Shown here in pieces: positions 1 through 8,856 of a stretch of DNA of 14,067 bases (positions are counted from its first letter, which is position 1; every line of letters starts with the position of its first letter). Both the position numbers and the translations under genes were made by a program. The notes below the pieces were generated by a model. The model was given only the letters and a program-made list of their open reading frames with translations. It made no database searches and was not told the DNA's origin. Origin of the DNA: SIG672 sp045657105 (GTDB lineage Bacteria > Bacillota > Clostridia > Oscillospirales > CAG-272); the NCBI GenBank assembly GCA_045657105.1, contig JAZOSN010000058.1, forward strand, positions 1 to 14,067, read 5' to 3'.

Positions 1-102
1 ATTATTATATAACTTTTTTTCGTTTTCGTCAATAGTTTTTTAAATATACGCTTTTATATCACTTTATTTAACAAAAAATCCCGATTTTTGTTTGTGTAAT
101 AC

Positions 103-131
103 TTTACAAAATGAAATATTTGTGTTATAAT
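103..131 (+). promoter_or_regulatory. Sigma-A type promoter for the yybS-ftsH operon
   Basis: A -35 box TTTACA (103-108, one mismatch to TTGACA) lies exactly 17 bp before a perfect -10 TATAAT (126-131). The -10 is preceded by TG at 123-124, giving an extended -10. Transcription would start near 138, leaving a leader of about 92 nt before the first gene. No other equally good promoter was seen in the gaps between the six following genes, so this is probably the main promoter of the unit. Confidence 0.85.
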
Positions 132-137
132 TTAGTT

Positions 138-230
138 TAGGTTTTTATATCCTGCCGTAGAATACCCTTTCGGCAGATAAAAGCTCTCGCATTTTCTTTT
201 CCGCTTTTGCGGATACGGAGGTTACCACTG
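138..230 (+). promoter_or_regulatory. 5' leader with two small hairpins
   Basis: The untranslated leader has a 6-bp inverted repeat (CTGCCG 152-157 with CGGCAG 171-176, 13-nt loop). A second hairpin (TCCGC 200-204 with GCGGA 209-213, TTTT loop) ends three bases before the Shine-Dalgarno sequence GGAGGT (217-222). Neither is followed by a U-tract, so they are not terminators. I recognise no known riboswitch class. An effect on translation initiation is possible but is inference. Confidence 0.4.
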
Positions 231-1283
231 ATGAATATTTCCTTTAACGACACGGTGAGGGCATCAAAGCGGCGTACACGGGCGCTCGTTATGATCCTTG
301 CGGCCTGCGCGCTCAGTGCTCTGAACATATTCATAGAAAAAATATACGCTCAGTCCGAGAAGGCACTTTCGTCTTACGATCCGTTTTCACTGTATTTTAT
401 CACATTTGTCGCGAGCGCGGTCCTGCTCTCGTGTGCACTCACGGTTCTGTCTTATGAAAGCAGGCATTATATGTGGATCGCTTCTGCCGTTTCGTCAGTC
501 ATCATAGCAACTCTCTATATTGCTCTTGGCGCATCGCCTGCAAGCGTCCTGCTTTCTCTTGCTTTTATTCCGTGCGCCGCCGTTATCTCGGCGTGCATCT
601 CTCACGGTTGCGAAAAAGCGCATACGGTAGTCGCAGGCGCTATCGTGATAGGAACTGTCTTCCTGCTTTCTCTGCTTCTCGACCACTACTCGGTATTCGG
701 AGAAATATCCGAAGGCTCTCTGACACACACTCTAAATCTTCTCCGCGACAGCTTTCTCGAATTCTACAATGAATATAACTATTCAGGACTCGGTATAAAC
801 GCTTCTATGCTCAGTTCTGCTTTCGACGCCGCAGTCCTTATGACGCCCTCGCTCCTTTGTGCATTTGCTCTGGTAGTTTCCTATATCACGGTTTCTATCT
901 CGCGTCTTACCGTACTCGGACAGGGAGCGATTTCGGAAAAGCTTTTATACTGGCCGCTTAAAATGAGCCGCCTTGCGTCCTTCGTTTTTCTCTCGGCTTT
1001 TCTCATCGCGGCTCTTTCGGTATCCACCGAAAACGCGGTAGTCGTGCTCAGTGCGATAAACGTTATGATCGTACTTCTGCCCGGATTTTTCCTCGTCGGC
1101 GTGCGAAGTTCTTTTATGCACGTAAGAAAACCGGGATTTTTCGGAATGATATTCGGAATATTTCTCCTTATATCTTGCATACAAAACCCCGCTATGATCC
1201 TTATTCTCGTAGCCACTCTCGGAGCGATCGACAATCTTTTTTCCTCTTACCGAGCGCGACTTTACGGGGAAACAAAAAAATAA
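231..1283 (+). CDS. yybS: YybS-like (DUF2232) multi-pass membrane protein
   Basis: This is a 350-residue integral membrane protein. Hydrophobic segments fall at roughly residues 18-38, 51-72, 80-98, 103-121, 132-150, 200-222, 247-263, 266-290 and 302-335, so about eight or nine membrane spans, with a basic N-terminus and a short charged C-terminal tail. ATG 231 is chosen because GGAGGT lies 8 nt upstream; a TTG at 207 is in frame but has no ribosome binding site. The assignment to the YybS/DUF2232 family rests on topology, size and position: in Bacillus subtilis yybS directly precedes yybT(gdpP)-rplI-dnaC, the same order as here. The family has no well-defined biochemical role. A transporter-like or channel-like role linked to the adjoining c-di-AMP phosphodiesterase is conceivable but unproven. 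Confidence 0.8.
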   Translation: MNISFNDTVRASKRRTRALVMILAACALSALNIFIEKIYAQSEKALSSYDPFSLYFITFVASAVLLSCALTVLSYESRHYMWIASAVSSVIIATLYIALGASPASVLLSLAFIPCAAVISACISHGCEKAHTVVAGAIVIGTVFLLSLLLDHYSVFGEISEGSLTHTLNLLRDSFLEFYNEYNYSGLGINASMLSSAFDAAVLMTPSLLCAFALVVSYITVSISRLTVLGQGAISEKLLYWPLKMSRLASFVFLSAFLIAALSVSTENAVVVLSAINVMIVLLPGFFLVGVRSSFMHVRKPGFFGMIFGIFLLISCIQNPAMILILVATLGAIDNLFSSYRARLYGETKK

Positions 1284-1346
1284 TCGGCTATAATCAGGCC
1301 TTAACAAAAATATGCTAAACTGCGAAAGGAGCATATCAAATAAGTT

Positions 1347-3380
1347 ATGAAATCAAATGCATTTTTCGCCAAACTGAAAAAGACTCTCAAAAAGGAGTCC
1401 ACTCAGCGTGTCGCAGGAGTTATTCTTCTTACGCTTCTCTTTATCTGGGGAGTGCAGGAGATCTATACGACTCCCGAAATGAAGATAGCGCCAAACCTCG
1501 CATTTTATCTTTCACTGACGCTTTATCTCGTTTGTGAGATATTCTTCATACTGATACTGCACTTTATACATTCGAAATTTTTCTCCAAGACACAGTCCCC
1601 GATATTTACCGCCGAGATATTTTCCTCGATGGCAAACGCCCTGCCCTCGCCTTCCGCGCTTGTCACGGGCAAGGGATATATTCTTTGGATGAACTCCTCG
1701 TTTGCTCAGATGAAGCGTCAGGCGTCGATACATTCAAGAGCGCTTGCAAGCTACGGAAATCTGTCGGTCGACTCGCTTATCGAAGCCGCAAACGAAGGCA
1801 TTGAGTGCAAGATCGGCGGCAGACCTTATCTTGCTTCGGGCAAACCGTTCTATATCGGAAAGGCAAGACTGACCTCGGTACTGTTCACCGACCTCACTGA
1901 GCTTGAAGAAACGCGTAAAACTCTTCGCGAGGAAGAAACGCTCGTTGCATATATCGTGCTTGATAATCTTGACGAGCTCGTACAGATCGAACAGGAAAAC
2001 ACGAATGCGGCGGCGGCAGAGATCTCTACGCTGCTTGCAAACTGGGCATCTTCGGTAAACGGAACTATAAAGGAATACGAAAGAAACAAATATATTTTCT
2101 TCTTTGCGGCAAAGCATATGGACGCTTTCATTGAGAGCAAATTCGACATTCTCGAAAAGGTCCGCGCCGTAAAGGTCGGAACGAGCGGGACTCCGATAAC
2201 CGTATCAATCGGTACAACGACTCTCGGTGATACGATTTCCGCAAAAGAAAACTCAGCGCGCGCCTGCCTTGAAATGGCACTTGCAAGAGGCGGCGACCAG
2301 GCGGTCGTCAAGACCGACAAGGGCATCGAATATTACGGCGGCGTTACCAAAACTATGCAGAAGCGAAGCACGGTAAAATCGCGTTCGGTCGCGCTCTCGC
2401 TTGCAAATCTGATCGCAGAAAGCTCGAACGTACTGATATTCGGACACCGCTTCCCCGACTACGACTGCTTCGGAGCGAGTATCGGTGTCGCAAGATTCTG
2501 TATGCACTGCGGAACACCCTGCAATATCGTGGTAGATACCGCAGATCAGAACCTTTCCAAGGGCTTTGCAAAGCTTAAAAACTCTCATACCTACAAGAAT
2601 ATTTTTGTCGATCTGACGTCCGGACAGAATATGCTCCGCTCGGATACGCTCGTCATCGTGGTTGACGTAAACAATCCGAAGCAGTTCTATGCGCCCGACA
2701 TCGCAGAGGCGGCACAAAACATCGTTTATATCGACCACCACCGTCAGACCGACGCCTTCCGCAAAACTCCTCTGCTCACCTATATCGAGCCGTCGGCTTC
2801 TTCGACCTGCGAGATCATCGCAGAGCTTCTCGAACAGGTTCTTCCTTCGGGACGCCTCAGTAAGAACGAAGCGGATTTCCTGTATTCGGGAATTATTCTC
2901 GACACGAAATATTTTGCACAGAACATCGGCGTACGTACCTTTGCCGCCGCTATGTATCTGAGAAGCGAGGGCGCAGATCCGGTTGACGTTCAGGAGCTTT
3001 TCAAGGTCGACCTTGACGATATGCAGCGCGAAGCAAAATTCAAATCAAACATTCATATTTACCGCAAGGTGATCGCTATCGCATCTAACCTTGATGAAAA
3101 CAATACTCAGGCGGACAGAGTTTCTGCCGCCAAGGTCGCAGACAGTCTGCTCTCGATAGACGGCGTTCTCGCATCGTTTGCTATCTGCCGTATTGACAAC
3201 AGCATCTGCATCTCCGCCCGTTCGAGCGGAACTGTCAACGTTCAGCTTATCCTCGAACGTATCGGTGGCGGAGGTCACTACAACGCCGCGGCAACTCAGA
3301 TGCCTGACATCACTATCGAGGAAGCGCTCGTAAAGCTCAAAGAATCGATAGACGTAGCTCTCGATAGCGCCGCAAACTAA
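1347..3380 (+). CDS. gdpP: Membrane-bound c-di-AMP phosphodiesterase GdpP (YybT)
   Basis: This 677-residue enzyme hydrolyses the second messenger cyclic di-AMP to 5'-pApA. Two N-terminal membrane helices (about 21-38 and 50-76) are followed by a PAS-like region (about 85-185), a degenerate GGDEF domain (about 195-335, ending in the family-typical ARGGDQAVVK) and a DHH-DHHA1 catalytic module. Metal-binding residues are visible: H367, D371 and D373 in GHRFPDYDCFG, D440 in VIVVD, the DHH triad 463-465, and D519 in ILDTKYF. The DHHA1 substrate motif GGGGH is at 640-644. Length and order match the Firmicute family (about 650-680 residues). The start ATG has an in-frame stop two codons upstream; its ribosome binding site AAAGGAG (1325-1331) lies 15 nt away, longer than usual, which may keep expression low. 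The gene lies 63 nt after yybS and 27 nt before rplI. Confidence 0.97.
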   Translation: MKSNAFFAKLKKTLKKESTQRVAGVILLTLLFIWGVQEIYTTPEMKIAPNLAFYLSLTLYLVCEIFFILILHFIHSKFFSKTQSPIFTAEIFSSMANALPSPSALVTGKGYILWMNSSFAQMKRQASIHSRALASYGNLSVDSLIEAANEGIECKIGGRPYLASGKPFYIGKARLTSVLFTDLTELEETRKTLREEETLVAYIVLDNLDELVQIEQENTNAAAAEISTLLANWASSVNGTIKEYERNKYIFFFAAKHMDAFIESKFDILEKVRAVKVGTSGTPITVSIGTTTLGDTISAKENSARACLEMALARGGDQAVVKTDKGIEYYGGVTKTMQKRSTVKSRSVALSLANLIAESSNVLIFGHRFPDYDCFGASIGVARFCMHCGTPCNIVVDTADQNLSKGFAKLKNSHTYKNIFVDLTSGQNMLRSDTLVIVVDVNNPKQFYAPDIAEAAQNIVYIDHHRQTDAFRKTPLLTYIEPSASSTCEIIAELLEQVLPSGRLSKNEADFLYSGIILDTKYFAQNIGVRTFAAAMYLRSEGADPVDVQELFKVDLDDMQREAKFKSNIHIYRKVIAIASNLDENNTQADRVSAAKVADSLLSIDGVLASFAICRIDNSICISARSSGTVNVQLILERIGGGGHYNAAATQMPDITIEEALVKLKESIDVALDSAAN

Positions 3381-3407
3381 GAACCACTCACGAAAGGACA
3401 TACACAA

Positions 3408-3857
3408 ATGAAAGTTATTCTCACACAGGACGTAAAGGCTCAGGGCAAAAAGGGCGATATAATCAACGTATCCGACGGATATGCAAGAAACTTCCTTCTC
3501 CCCAAGGGTCTTGCGGTAGAGGCAGATGCAAAAGCCCTCAACGACCAGAAAAACAAGGACGCCGCAAAGCAGCATAAGATCGACGTAGAGATCGCAGAGG
3601 CAAAAGAGATCGCCTCAAAGCTCGAAAAGATAAACGTTGTCATCAAAGCGACCTCGGGAAGCGACTCCCGACTCTACGGTGCCGTAACCGTCAAGGAAAT
3701 AGCAGACTCGCTCTCCGAGCAGTTCGGCATTACGGTAGATAAGCGCAAGATAGTTCTCGACAAACCTATAAAAAATTACGGAGAATATACGCTCGACGTA
3801 AAGCTTTACACCAAGGTAACGGGTAAGCTTAAAGTCAGCGTTGTAAGCGATAAATAA
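3408..3857 (+). CDS. rplI: Large-subunit ribosomal protein bL9
   Basis: This 149-residue protein binds 23S rRNA near the L1 stalk and helps maintain translational fidelity. The N-terminal rRNA-binding domain carries the L9 signature in residues 13-39, with GKKGD, VSDGYARNFLLP and KGLAVEA. A long connecting helix (about 41-75) leads to the C-terminal domain, with GSDSRLYGAVT at 84-94. Length is normal for the family. A ribosome binding site (AAAGGA, 3393-3398) lies 9 nt before the ATG. The stop codon is separated by a single base from the dnaB start, the usual rplI-dnaB coupling in Firmicutes. Confidence 0.98.
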   Translation: MKVILTQDVKAQGKKGDIINVSDGYARNFLLPKGLAVEADAKALNDQKNKDAAKQHKIDVEIAEAKEIASKLEKINVVIKATSGSDSRLYGAVTVKEIADSLSEQFGITVDKRKIVLDKPIKNYGEYTLDVKLYTKVTGKLKVSVVSDK

Positions 3858-3858
3858 T

Positions 3859-5205
3859 ATGGCTAACATGACAAGTTCAGTGGGAAACGAAATTACAAGA
3901 AAGCTTCCCTTCTCGCTCGAAGCAGAGCAGGCGGTCCTCGGCTCGATCCTCATTGATCCCGAAAGAATATCCGACGTTGCAACCATGATTTCAAGCGAGG
4001 ACTTTTACCTCGAAGAGCATAAGTCGATATTCTCGGCAATGCAGAAGCTTTCTCTTCAATCGCGCGATATTGATCCGGTCGTTCTTATGGACGCTCTCGT
4101 TCAGGAGGGCGTTTACGACATCGAGCAGTCCAAAAAGTATATCCGCACAATAGCCGAGATAGTTCCTTCCTCGTTAAACATCAAGGACTATGCCAAGATC
4201 GTAAAGGACAAAAGCCTGCTCCGTCAGCTTATAAACGTCTGCGGAGAGATCACCGATACGGCGTTTGCCGAGCAGGACGACGCCGAGCGCATAGTTGACA
4301 GTGCAGAGGCAAAAATATTTGCAATAGCCCAGACCAAGGAAAGCCGCGACTTTGCTCACATTCGCGACGTTATACTTTCAACCTACAAGAACATAAAGGA
4401 GATCGCCACAAATCCCGAATCGGCGGCAGGAGTGCCTACCGGATTTTCCGATCTTGACAAGCTTCTCGTCGGTCTTGGCGAAGGCGACCTCGTTATCGTA
4501 GGAGCACGTCCCGGTATGGGTAAGACCGCGTTTGCGCTCAATCTCGCAACCAATATCGCGCGCACGTCGCGCAAATCGGTCTGCATATTCTCGCTCGAAA
4601 TGTCGAACGAGCAGCTCGTGCAAAGAATGCTTTCGAGCGAGGCACTCGTCGAAAGCACCGCTCTTCGAAGCGGAAATCTCACCCCCGAGGATTGGAACAA
4701 GCTCGCAAAGGCTTCTACCTTCCTCTCGGAATGTGACATCTACATTGACGATACGACCGGTATAAACGTAACCGGAATGAAGGCAAAGCTCCGCAGAATG
4801 AAAAATCTCGGACTCGTCGTTATCGACTATCTGCAACTTATGCAGAGCGACCGCAAGATAGACAACCGCGTTCAGGAGGTCAGTGAGATCTCCCGTAACC
4901 TGAAGCTTCTTGCCAAAGAGCTCAAAGTTCCGGTTATCTGCTGTGCTCAGCTTTCGCGTACAAACGAAGCTCGTAAGGACAGACGTCCTATGCTTTCCGA
5001 CCTTCGTGACTCGGGTGCTATTGAGCAAGACGCCGATATGGTAATATTCCTTTACAGAGATGAATATTACGAAAAGGATCAGGAGAACAACGTTGCCGAG
5101 GTCATCGTGGAGAAGAACCGTCACGGCGGACGCGGAACCGTAAAGCTCAACTGGTTCGGCTCGTACACGAGATTCTCTACAATGACAAATATGGAAGAAC
5201 AGTAA
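3859..5205 (+). CDS. dnaB: Replicative DNA helicase DnaB (DnaC of Bacillus)
   Basis: This 448-residue hexameric 5'-3' helicase unwinds DNA at the replication fork and contacts primase through its N-terminal domain (about 14-115). A linker (about 160-190) precedes the RecA-type motor. Walker A GARPGMGKT is at 215-223, SLEM at 245-248, Walker B VVIDYLQLM at 320-328 and the AQLSR motif at 363-367. The inter-subunit basic finger EKNRHGGRG contains K419 and R421. No intein or insertion is present, and length is typical. The start codon follows the rplI stop after one base and has no clear Shine-Dalgarno sequence, so translation probably depends on coupling to rplI; an alternative ATG at 3868 would shorten it by three residues. 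The helicase loader is not encoded in the window. Confidence 0.98.
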   Translation: MANMTSSVGNEITRKLPFSLEAEQAVLGSILIDPERISDVATMISSEDFYLEEHKSIFSAMQKLSLQSRDIDPVVLMDALVQEGVYDIEQSKKYIRTIAEIVPSSLNIKDYAKIVKDKSLLRQLINVCGEITDTAFAEQDDAERIVDSAEAKIFAIAQTKESRDFAHIRDVILSTYKNIKEIATNPESAAGVPTGFSDLDKLLVGLGEGDLVIVGARPGMGKTAFALNLATNIARTSRKSVCIFSLEMSNEQLVQRMLSSEALVESTALRSGNLTPEDWNKLAKASTFLSECDIYIDDTTGINVTGMKAKLRRMKNLGLVVIDYLQLMQSDRKIDNRVQEVSEISRNLKLLAKELKVPVICCAQLSRTNEARKDRRPMLSDLRDSGAIEQDADMVIFLYRDEYYEKDQENNVAEVIVEKNRHGGRGTVKLNWFGSYTRFSTMTNMEEQ

Positions 5206-5213
5206 AAAACATG

Positions 5214-5219
5214 AAAGGA
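5214..5219 (+). promoter_or_regulatory. Ribosome binding site that fixes the tilS start
   Basis: AAAGGA lies 9 nt upstream of ATG 5229. It overlaps the codons after an in-frame upstream ATG at 5211, which itself has only AGTAAAAAAC before it. ATG 5229 is therefore preferred; using 5211 would add six residues. Confidence 0.7.
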
Positions 5220-5228
5220 TCGACGGAT

Positions 5229-6629
5229 ATGAAAAAAGCTTCGATAATTGAAGAAAAATTTTCAGATGCAGTAAATCGCTACGGTATGCTGTCCTGCTCT
5301 TCTCTTCTCGTCGGTCTTTCGGGAGGAGCCGATTCGGTCGTGCTTCTTTATCTCTTAAAAAAGGAAGCCGCAAGACGCGGCTTCTCTTTATTTGCACTTC
5401 ACGTAAACCATATGATCCGCGGCGAGGAGGCAGACAGGGACGAGTTTTTTTGCAAATCTCTCTGCGAAAAATGGGATATTCCTTTCACCGCAGTCAAGGT
5501 GAACGTTCCCGAGATTGCCGAAAAAAGCAGACTCGGACTTGAAGAAGCGGCGAGAAATTGCAGATACGAGATATTCAGCGCTTTCTGCCGCGAAAACTCG
5601 ATCGAGAGGATCGCGACCGCTCATAACGCGTCCGATAATCTCGAAACCGTCATATTCAATCTCGCGCGCGGAAGCTCTCTGAGGGGGCTTGGCGGAATCC
5701 CCGCTATACGCGAAAACATCGTAAGACCTCTGATTTTTTGCACAAAAAATGAAATTGTTGAATATGCAAGTGAAAATCTGATCGAATATGTATATGACAG
5801 TACAAATTCCAACACCGATTATTCACGAAATCTCATACGTCACAAGATCGTTCCCGAGCTTTTGAAGATCAATCCGTCGGCAGAGGACGCTCTTACGAGA
5901 ATGACTCAGCTCGTGCGGCAGGACAACGATTTTATCGAGAAAACAGCGGCAGAATTTACAGACTGCCGTTGCGAGTCGCTCGCACCTCTCGACGATGCAA
6001 TACTTAGCCGTGTTATCAAAAACGCCTACACGGCGGCAGGCGGCAGAGAGGCTCTTAGCTATACTCACATTTGCGACGTCAAGGCACTCGTTATCTCAGG
6101 GACCGAGCATAGCCGAATTTCCCTGCCCGATTCTATATCTGCCCGCATTGAGGGCTCTCGGCTCGTTTTTATAAAAAACAAAAGTGAGAAGAAGACAAGT
6201 CCTTACAGTGTTAAACTCAAGATGGGAGAAAATATAATCAGTGAGGATAACTCAATAATCTTCATTTGCAAAGAAAATGAAGAAAACGTCGAAAAACGTG
6301 AGGAAATAAGTAAATATTTAATTAAAAAACAAAATATTTACAAAATATCAATAAAAGCCGTATTATCGTTTGATATAATGAATTTCAGTTTATCGGCGAG
6401 AAGCAAAGAGGACGGCGACAGATACGTTTTCGGCGGTATGACGAGAAAAGTTAAAAAGCTTTTCTCCGAAAAAAAGCTGCCGCTCGAATACCGCGCAACG
6501 ATTCCGATAATCGAGTGCGGCGACGAGATCGTCTGGATCCCTTCTTTTCCGGTATCCGATGCATTTTCCTCTGAAAAAAATGAAAATTCCGAGAAAATTG
6601 CGATATACTATATGAAAGAGTTTTTATAA
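5229..6629 (+). CDS. tilS: tRNA(Ile)-lysidine synthetase TilS
   Basis: The enzyme uses ATP to attach lysine to C34 of the CAU-anticodon tRNA-Ile, forming lysidine so that the tRNA reads AUA. The 466-residue protein starts with an N-type ATP pyrophosphatase fold whose PP-loop SGGADS is at 31-36. Typical TilS segments follow: HVNHMIRGEEADRD at 58-71, TAHNASDNLETV at 130-141, ARGSSLRGLGGIP at 146-158 and the DYSRNLIRHKIVP stretch at 197-209. The C-terminal tRNA-binding domain is recognisable at about 385-466 from KEDGDRYVFGGMTRKVKKLFSEKKLP. Length fits the two-domain class. The segment coding residues about 315-385 (DNA 6170-6385) is much richer in A+T than the rest, matching a variable linker. 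In Bacillus, hpt lies between tilS and ftsH; it is absent here. Confidence 0.95.
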   Translation: MKKASIIEEKFSDAVNRYGMLSCSSLLVGLSGGADSVVLLYLLKKEAARRGFSLFALHVNHMIRGEEADRDEFFCKSLCEKWDIPFTAVKVNVPEIAEKSRLGLEEAARNCRYEIFSAFCRENSIERIATAHNASDNLETVIFNLARGSSLRGLGGIPAIRENIVRPLIFCTKNEIVEYASENLIEYVYDSTNSNTDYSRNLIRHKIVPELLKINPSAEDALTRMTQLVRQDNDFIEKTAAEFTDCRCESLAPLDDAILSRVIKNAYTAAGGREALSYTHICDVKALVISGTEHSRISLPDSISARIEGSRLVFIKNKSEKKTSPYSVKLKMGENIISEDNSIIFICKENEENVEKREEISKYLIKKQNIYKISIKAVLSFDIMNFSLSARSKEDGDRYVFGGMTRKVKKLFSEKKLPLEYRATIPIIECGDEIVWIPSFPVSDAFSSEKNENSEKIAIYYMKEFL

Positions 6630-6672
6630 CGAAGAATTTAAAACTACATTTATACGGAGTTACAGTTATATA

Positions 6673-8850
6673 ATGAAGAAGAATTTATTTTCAATTTTTA
6701 GTTTTATTCTCCTTGTTGCCGTAATAATTACGGCAGTTTCATTCATTTTGAAGCTAACGGGAGATGAAAAGCCTGTTTACAGCGACATCGTCGAGCTTTT
6801 CGAAAACATCGGTGTAGACGGCAAGGAGCAGGTCAAGACCTTCAAGCTCGAAGCGTCCAACAAGCTTACAGTCGTGACTACGGGCGACAAGGAGATCATT
6901 TACGTTCTCCAAGACCGCCAACGCTTTTACGACGACTGCTATGGATACGTTCTTGCTTACAATCAAAAAATAGAGCAGGAAAATCAAGGTGTCGCATCTG
7001 AAAATCAGGTGAAAAAGCTTGAATACGATCTCGTTGAACCGAAATCCATACCCGTTTGGGTATCGATACTTCCCTACCTTGCTATAATCCTGCTTCTCGG
7101 CGGACTCGGTATCTGGGTATTTAAGCAGAGCGCAAACGGCAAGGGCGCACCCGGCGGAAGAAGCGGTCCCGCATTTGGAAAATCAAGAGCTAAAATAAAC
7201 GTACCCGACGACAAAAAGAAGATCCTCTTCTCTGACGTCGCAGGCGCAGACGAGGAAAAGGAAGAGCTCCAAGAGATCGTTCAGTTCCTCAAAGATCCCG
7301 ATCATTTCACGAAGCTCGGCGCAAAAATACCGCACGGCGTTCTTCTTATGGGACCTCCCGGAACGGGTAAAACACTTCTCGCAAAGGCAGTTGCAGGCGA
7401 GGCAGGCGTTCCCTTCTACTCGATCTCTGGTTCAGACTTCGTTGAAATGTACGTCGGTGTCGGTGCATCGCGTGTTCGCGATCTTTTCGAAACTGCTCGC
7501 AAAAATCCCGCAAGTATCATATTTATAGACGAAATCGACGCAGTCGGACGTCACAGAGGCGCAGGCCTTGGCGGCGGCCACGACGAGCGTGAACAGACTC
7601 TTAACCAGCTTCTCGTTGAAATGGACGGCTTCTCGGGCAACGATGGGGTTATCGTTATGGCGGCGACAAACCGTCCCGACATTCTCGATCCCGCACTTCT
7701 CCGCCCCGGACGCTTTGACCGCGAGATAACCGTAAACTATCCCGACCTTAAAGGCCGTGAGGAGATACTCAAAATCCACGCGCGCAACAAGCCCTTCGAG
7801 GCAGACGTCGATCTTTCGACGGTTGCTAAGAGCACCGCAGGCTTTACCGGCGCGGATCTTGCAAACCTTCTCAACGAGGCGGCTCTGCTTGCCGCAAGAC
7901 GAGGCAAGTCGCTTATCGGTATGAACGATATTGAGGACGCTACGATGAAGATAATCGTAGGTACTCAGAAGAAGAGCATGAAGATAAAGGAAGAGGAAAA
8001 GCGCAAGACCGCATATCACGAGGCAGGACACGCGCTTATGGCTTACTATCTCCCCTCTATCGATCCGGTTCATCAGATCTCGATAATTCCGAGCGGACGC
8101 GCTCTCGGTTATACACTCAACCTTCCTCAGGAAGATAAATACAGTGAGTACCGCTCCGAGCTTTCCGAGCATATTGCGATGCTCCTCGGCGGACGCGTTG
8201 CCGAAAAGATCACCTTCAACGATTTCTCGGGCGGTGCATCCAACGACATTCAGCGTGCTACCGAGATCGCGCGCAAGATGGTCACCCGTCTTGGAATGAG
8301 CGACGCGCTCGGTCCCATCGTTTACGGCACAGGACACAGTGAGGTATTCCTTGGAAAGGATTTCGGAGGCGAAAAGAACTATTCCGAGGCAACCGCCGCG
8401 CTTATCGACAGTGAGATCAAGCGTATCGTGACCGAAGCCTATGAAACGGCAGAAAAGATCCTCACGGAGCACTCTGACAAGCTTAGCTTCGTAGCAGAGT
8501 TCCTTGTAAAATACGAAACCATGGACGAGATCCAGTTCAAGGCCGCTATGGAAGGCGAGCCCACTTACGAAGAGCTCCAAGAGATAATGGACTCCCGTCG
8601 CCGCAAGTCTATGGAGGAAAACGAAGAAAAACGTCGCCGCGACGAAGAAGAAAAGCAGAAGCGCGAGGAGCAGGAAAAGCTCGAAAAAGAACGCGAATCT
8701 GCCGACACTCCTTCGAGTGATAGAGAAAACGGCGAGGCGGTAGAGGCGTCTGCAAGTGCAGGAGCCTTCGAAGAAGAGATCCCCGAGAGCGAGGAGCCTT
8801 CCGAAGAAACCGAGTCACCTGACAACTCCGACGACGGAGAAAACGACTGA
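6673..8850 (+). CDS. ftsH: ATP-dependent zinc metalloprotease FtsH
   Basis: This 725-residue AAA+ protease is anchored in the cytoplasmic membrane and degrades misassembled membrane proteins and some regulators. Membrane helices lie at about 5-27 and 127-149, with a roughly 100-residue extracytoplasmic domain between them. In the AAA module Walker A GPPGTGKT is at 227-234, the pore loop FVEMYVGVGASRVRD at 256-270, Walker B IIFIDEID at 282-289, and the second region of homology with arginine fingers at 331-350. The protease domain has HEAGH at 449-453; D525 in GGASNDIQRAT is the expected third zinc ligand. A charged tail (about 645-725), first rich in E, K and R and then acidic and Ser-rich, makes it longer than typical FtsH (about 610-650 residues). 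The start has GGAG 6656-6659 upstream. It is the last gene of the operon, followed directly by a terminator. Confidence 0.98.
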   Translation: MKKNLFSIFSFILLVAVIITAVSFILKLTGDEKPVYSDIVELFENIGVDGKEQVKTFKLEASNKLTVVTTGDKEIIYVLQDRQRFYDDCYGYVLAYNQKIEQENQGVASENQVKKLEYDLVEPKSIPVWVSILPYLAIILLLGGLGIWVFKQSANGKGAPGGRSGPAFGKSRAKINVPDDKKKILFSDVAGADEEKEELQEIVQFLKDPDHFTKLGAKIPHGVLLMGPPGTGKTLLAKAVAGEAGVPFYSISGSDFVEMYVGVGASRVRDLFETARKNPASIIFIDEIDAVGRHRGAGLGGGHDEREQTLNQLLVEMDGFSGNDGVIVMAATNRPDILDPALLRPGRFDREITVNYPDLKGREEILKIHARNKPFEADVDLSTVAKSTAGFTGADLANLLNEAALLAARRGKSLIGMNDIEDATMKIIVGTQKKSMKIKEEEKRKTAYHEAGHALMAYYLPSIDPVHQISIIPSGRALGYTLNLPQEDKYSEYRSELSEHIAMLLGGRVAEKITFNDFSGGASNDIQRATEIARKMVTRLGMSDALGPIVYGTGHSEVFLGKDFGGEKNYSEATAALIDSEIKRIVTEAYETAEKILTEHSDKLSFVAEFLVKYETMDEIQFKAAMEGEPTYEELQEIMDSRRRKSMEENEEKRRRDEEEKQKREEQEKLEKERESADTPSSDRENGEAVEASASAGAFEEEIPESEEPSEETESPDNSDDGEND

Positions 8851-8856
8851 GTAACA

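Noticed and set aside
71..91. A-rich/T-rich inverted repeat (AAAAATC..GATTTTT) as a terminator of an upstream gene
   Set aside because: The stem is only A-T pairs around a TCCCGA centre; stability is too low and no upstream gene is visible in the window.
1289..1294. TATAAT between yybS and gdpP as an internal promoter
   Set aside because: The nearest -35-like hexamer (TTTACG, 1261-1266) is 22 bp away, outside the usual 16-18 bp.
4378..5397. Long minus-strand open frame opposite dnaB and tilS
   Set aside because: No recognisable domain or suitable ribosome binding site; it is the antisense of strongly conserved dnaB codons.
7432..8580. Long minus-strand open frame (382 codons) opposite ftsH
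   Set aside because: It mirrors the ftsH codon pattern exactly and has no domain signal of its own; ftsH is unambiguous on the other strand.
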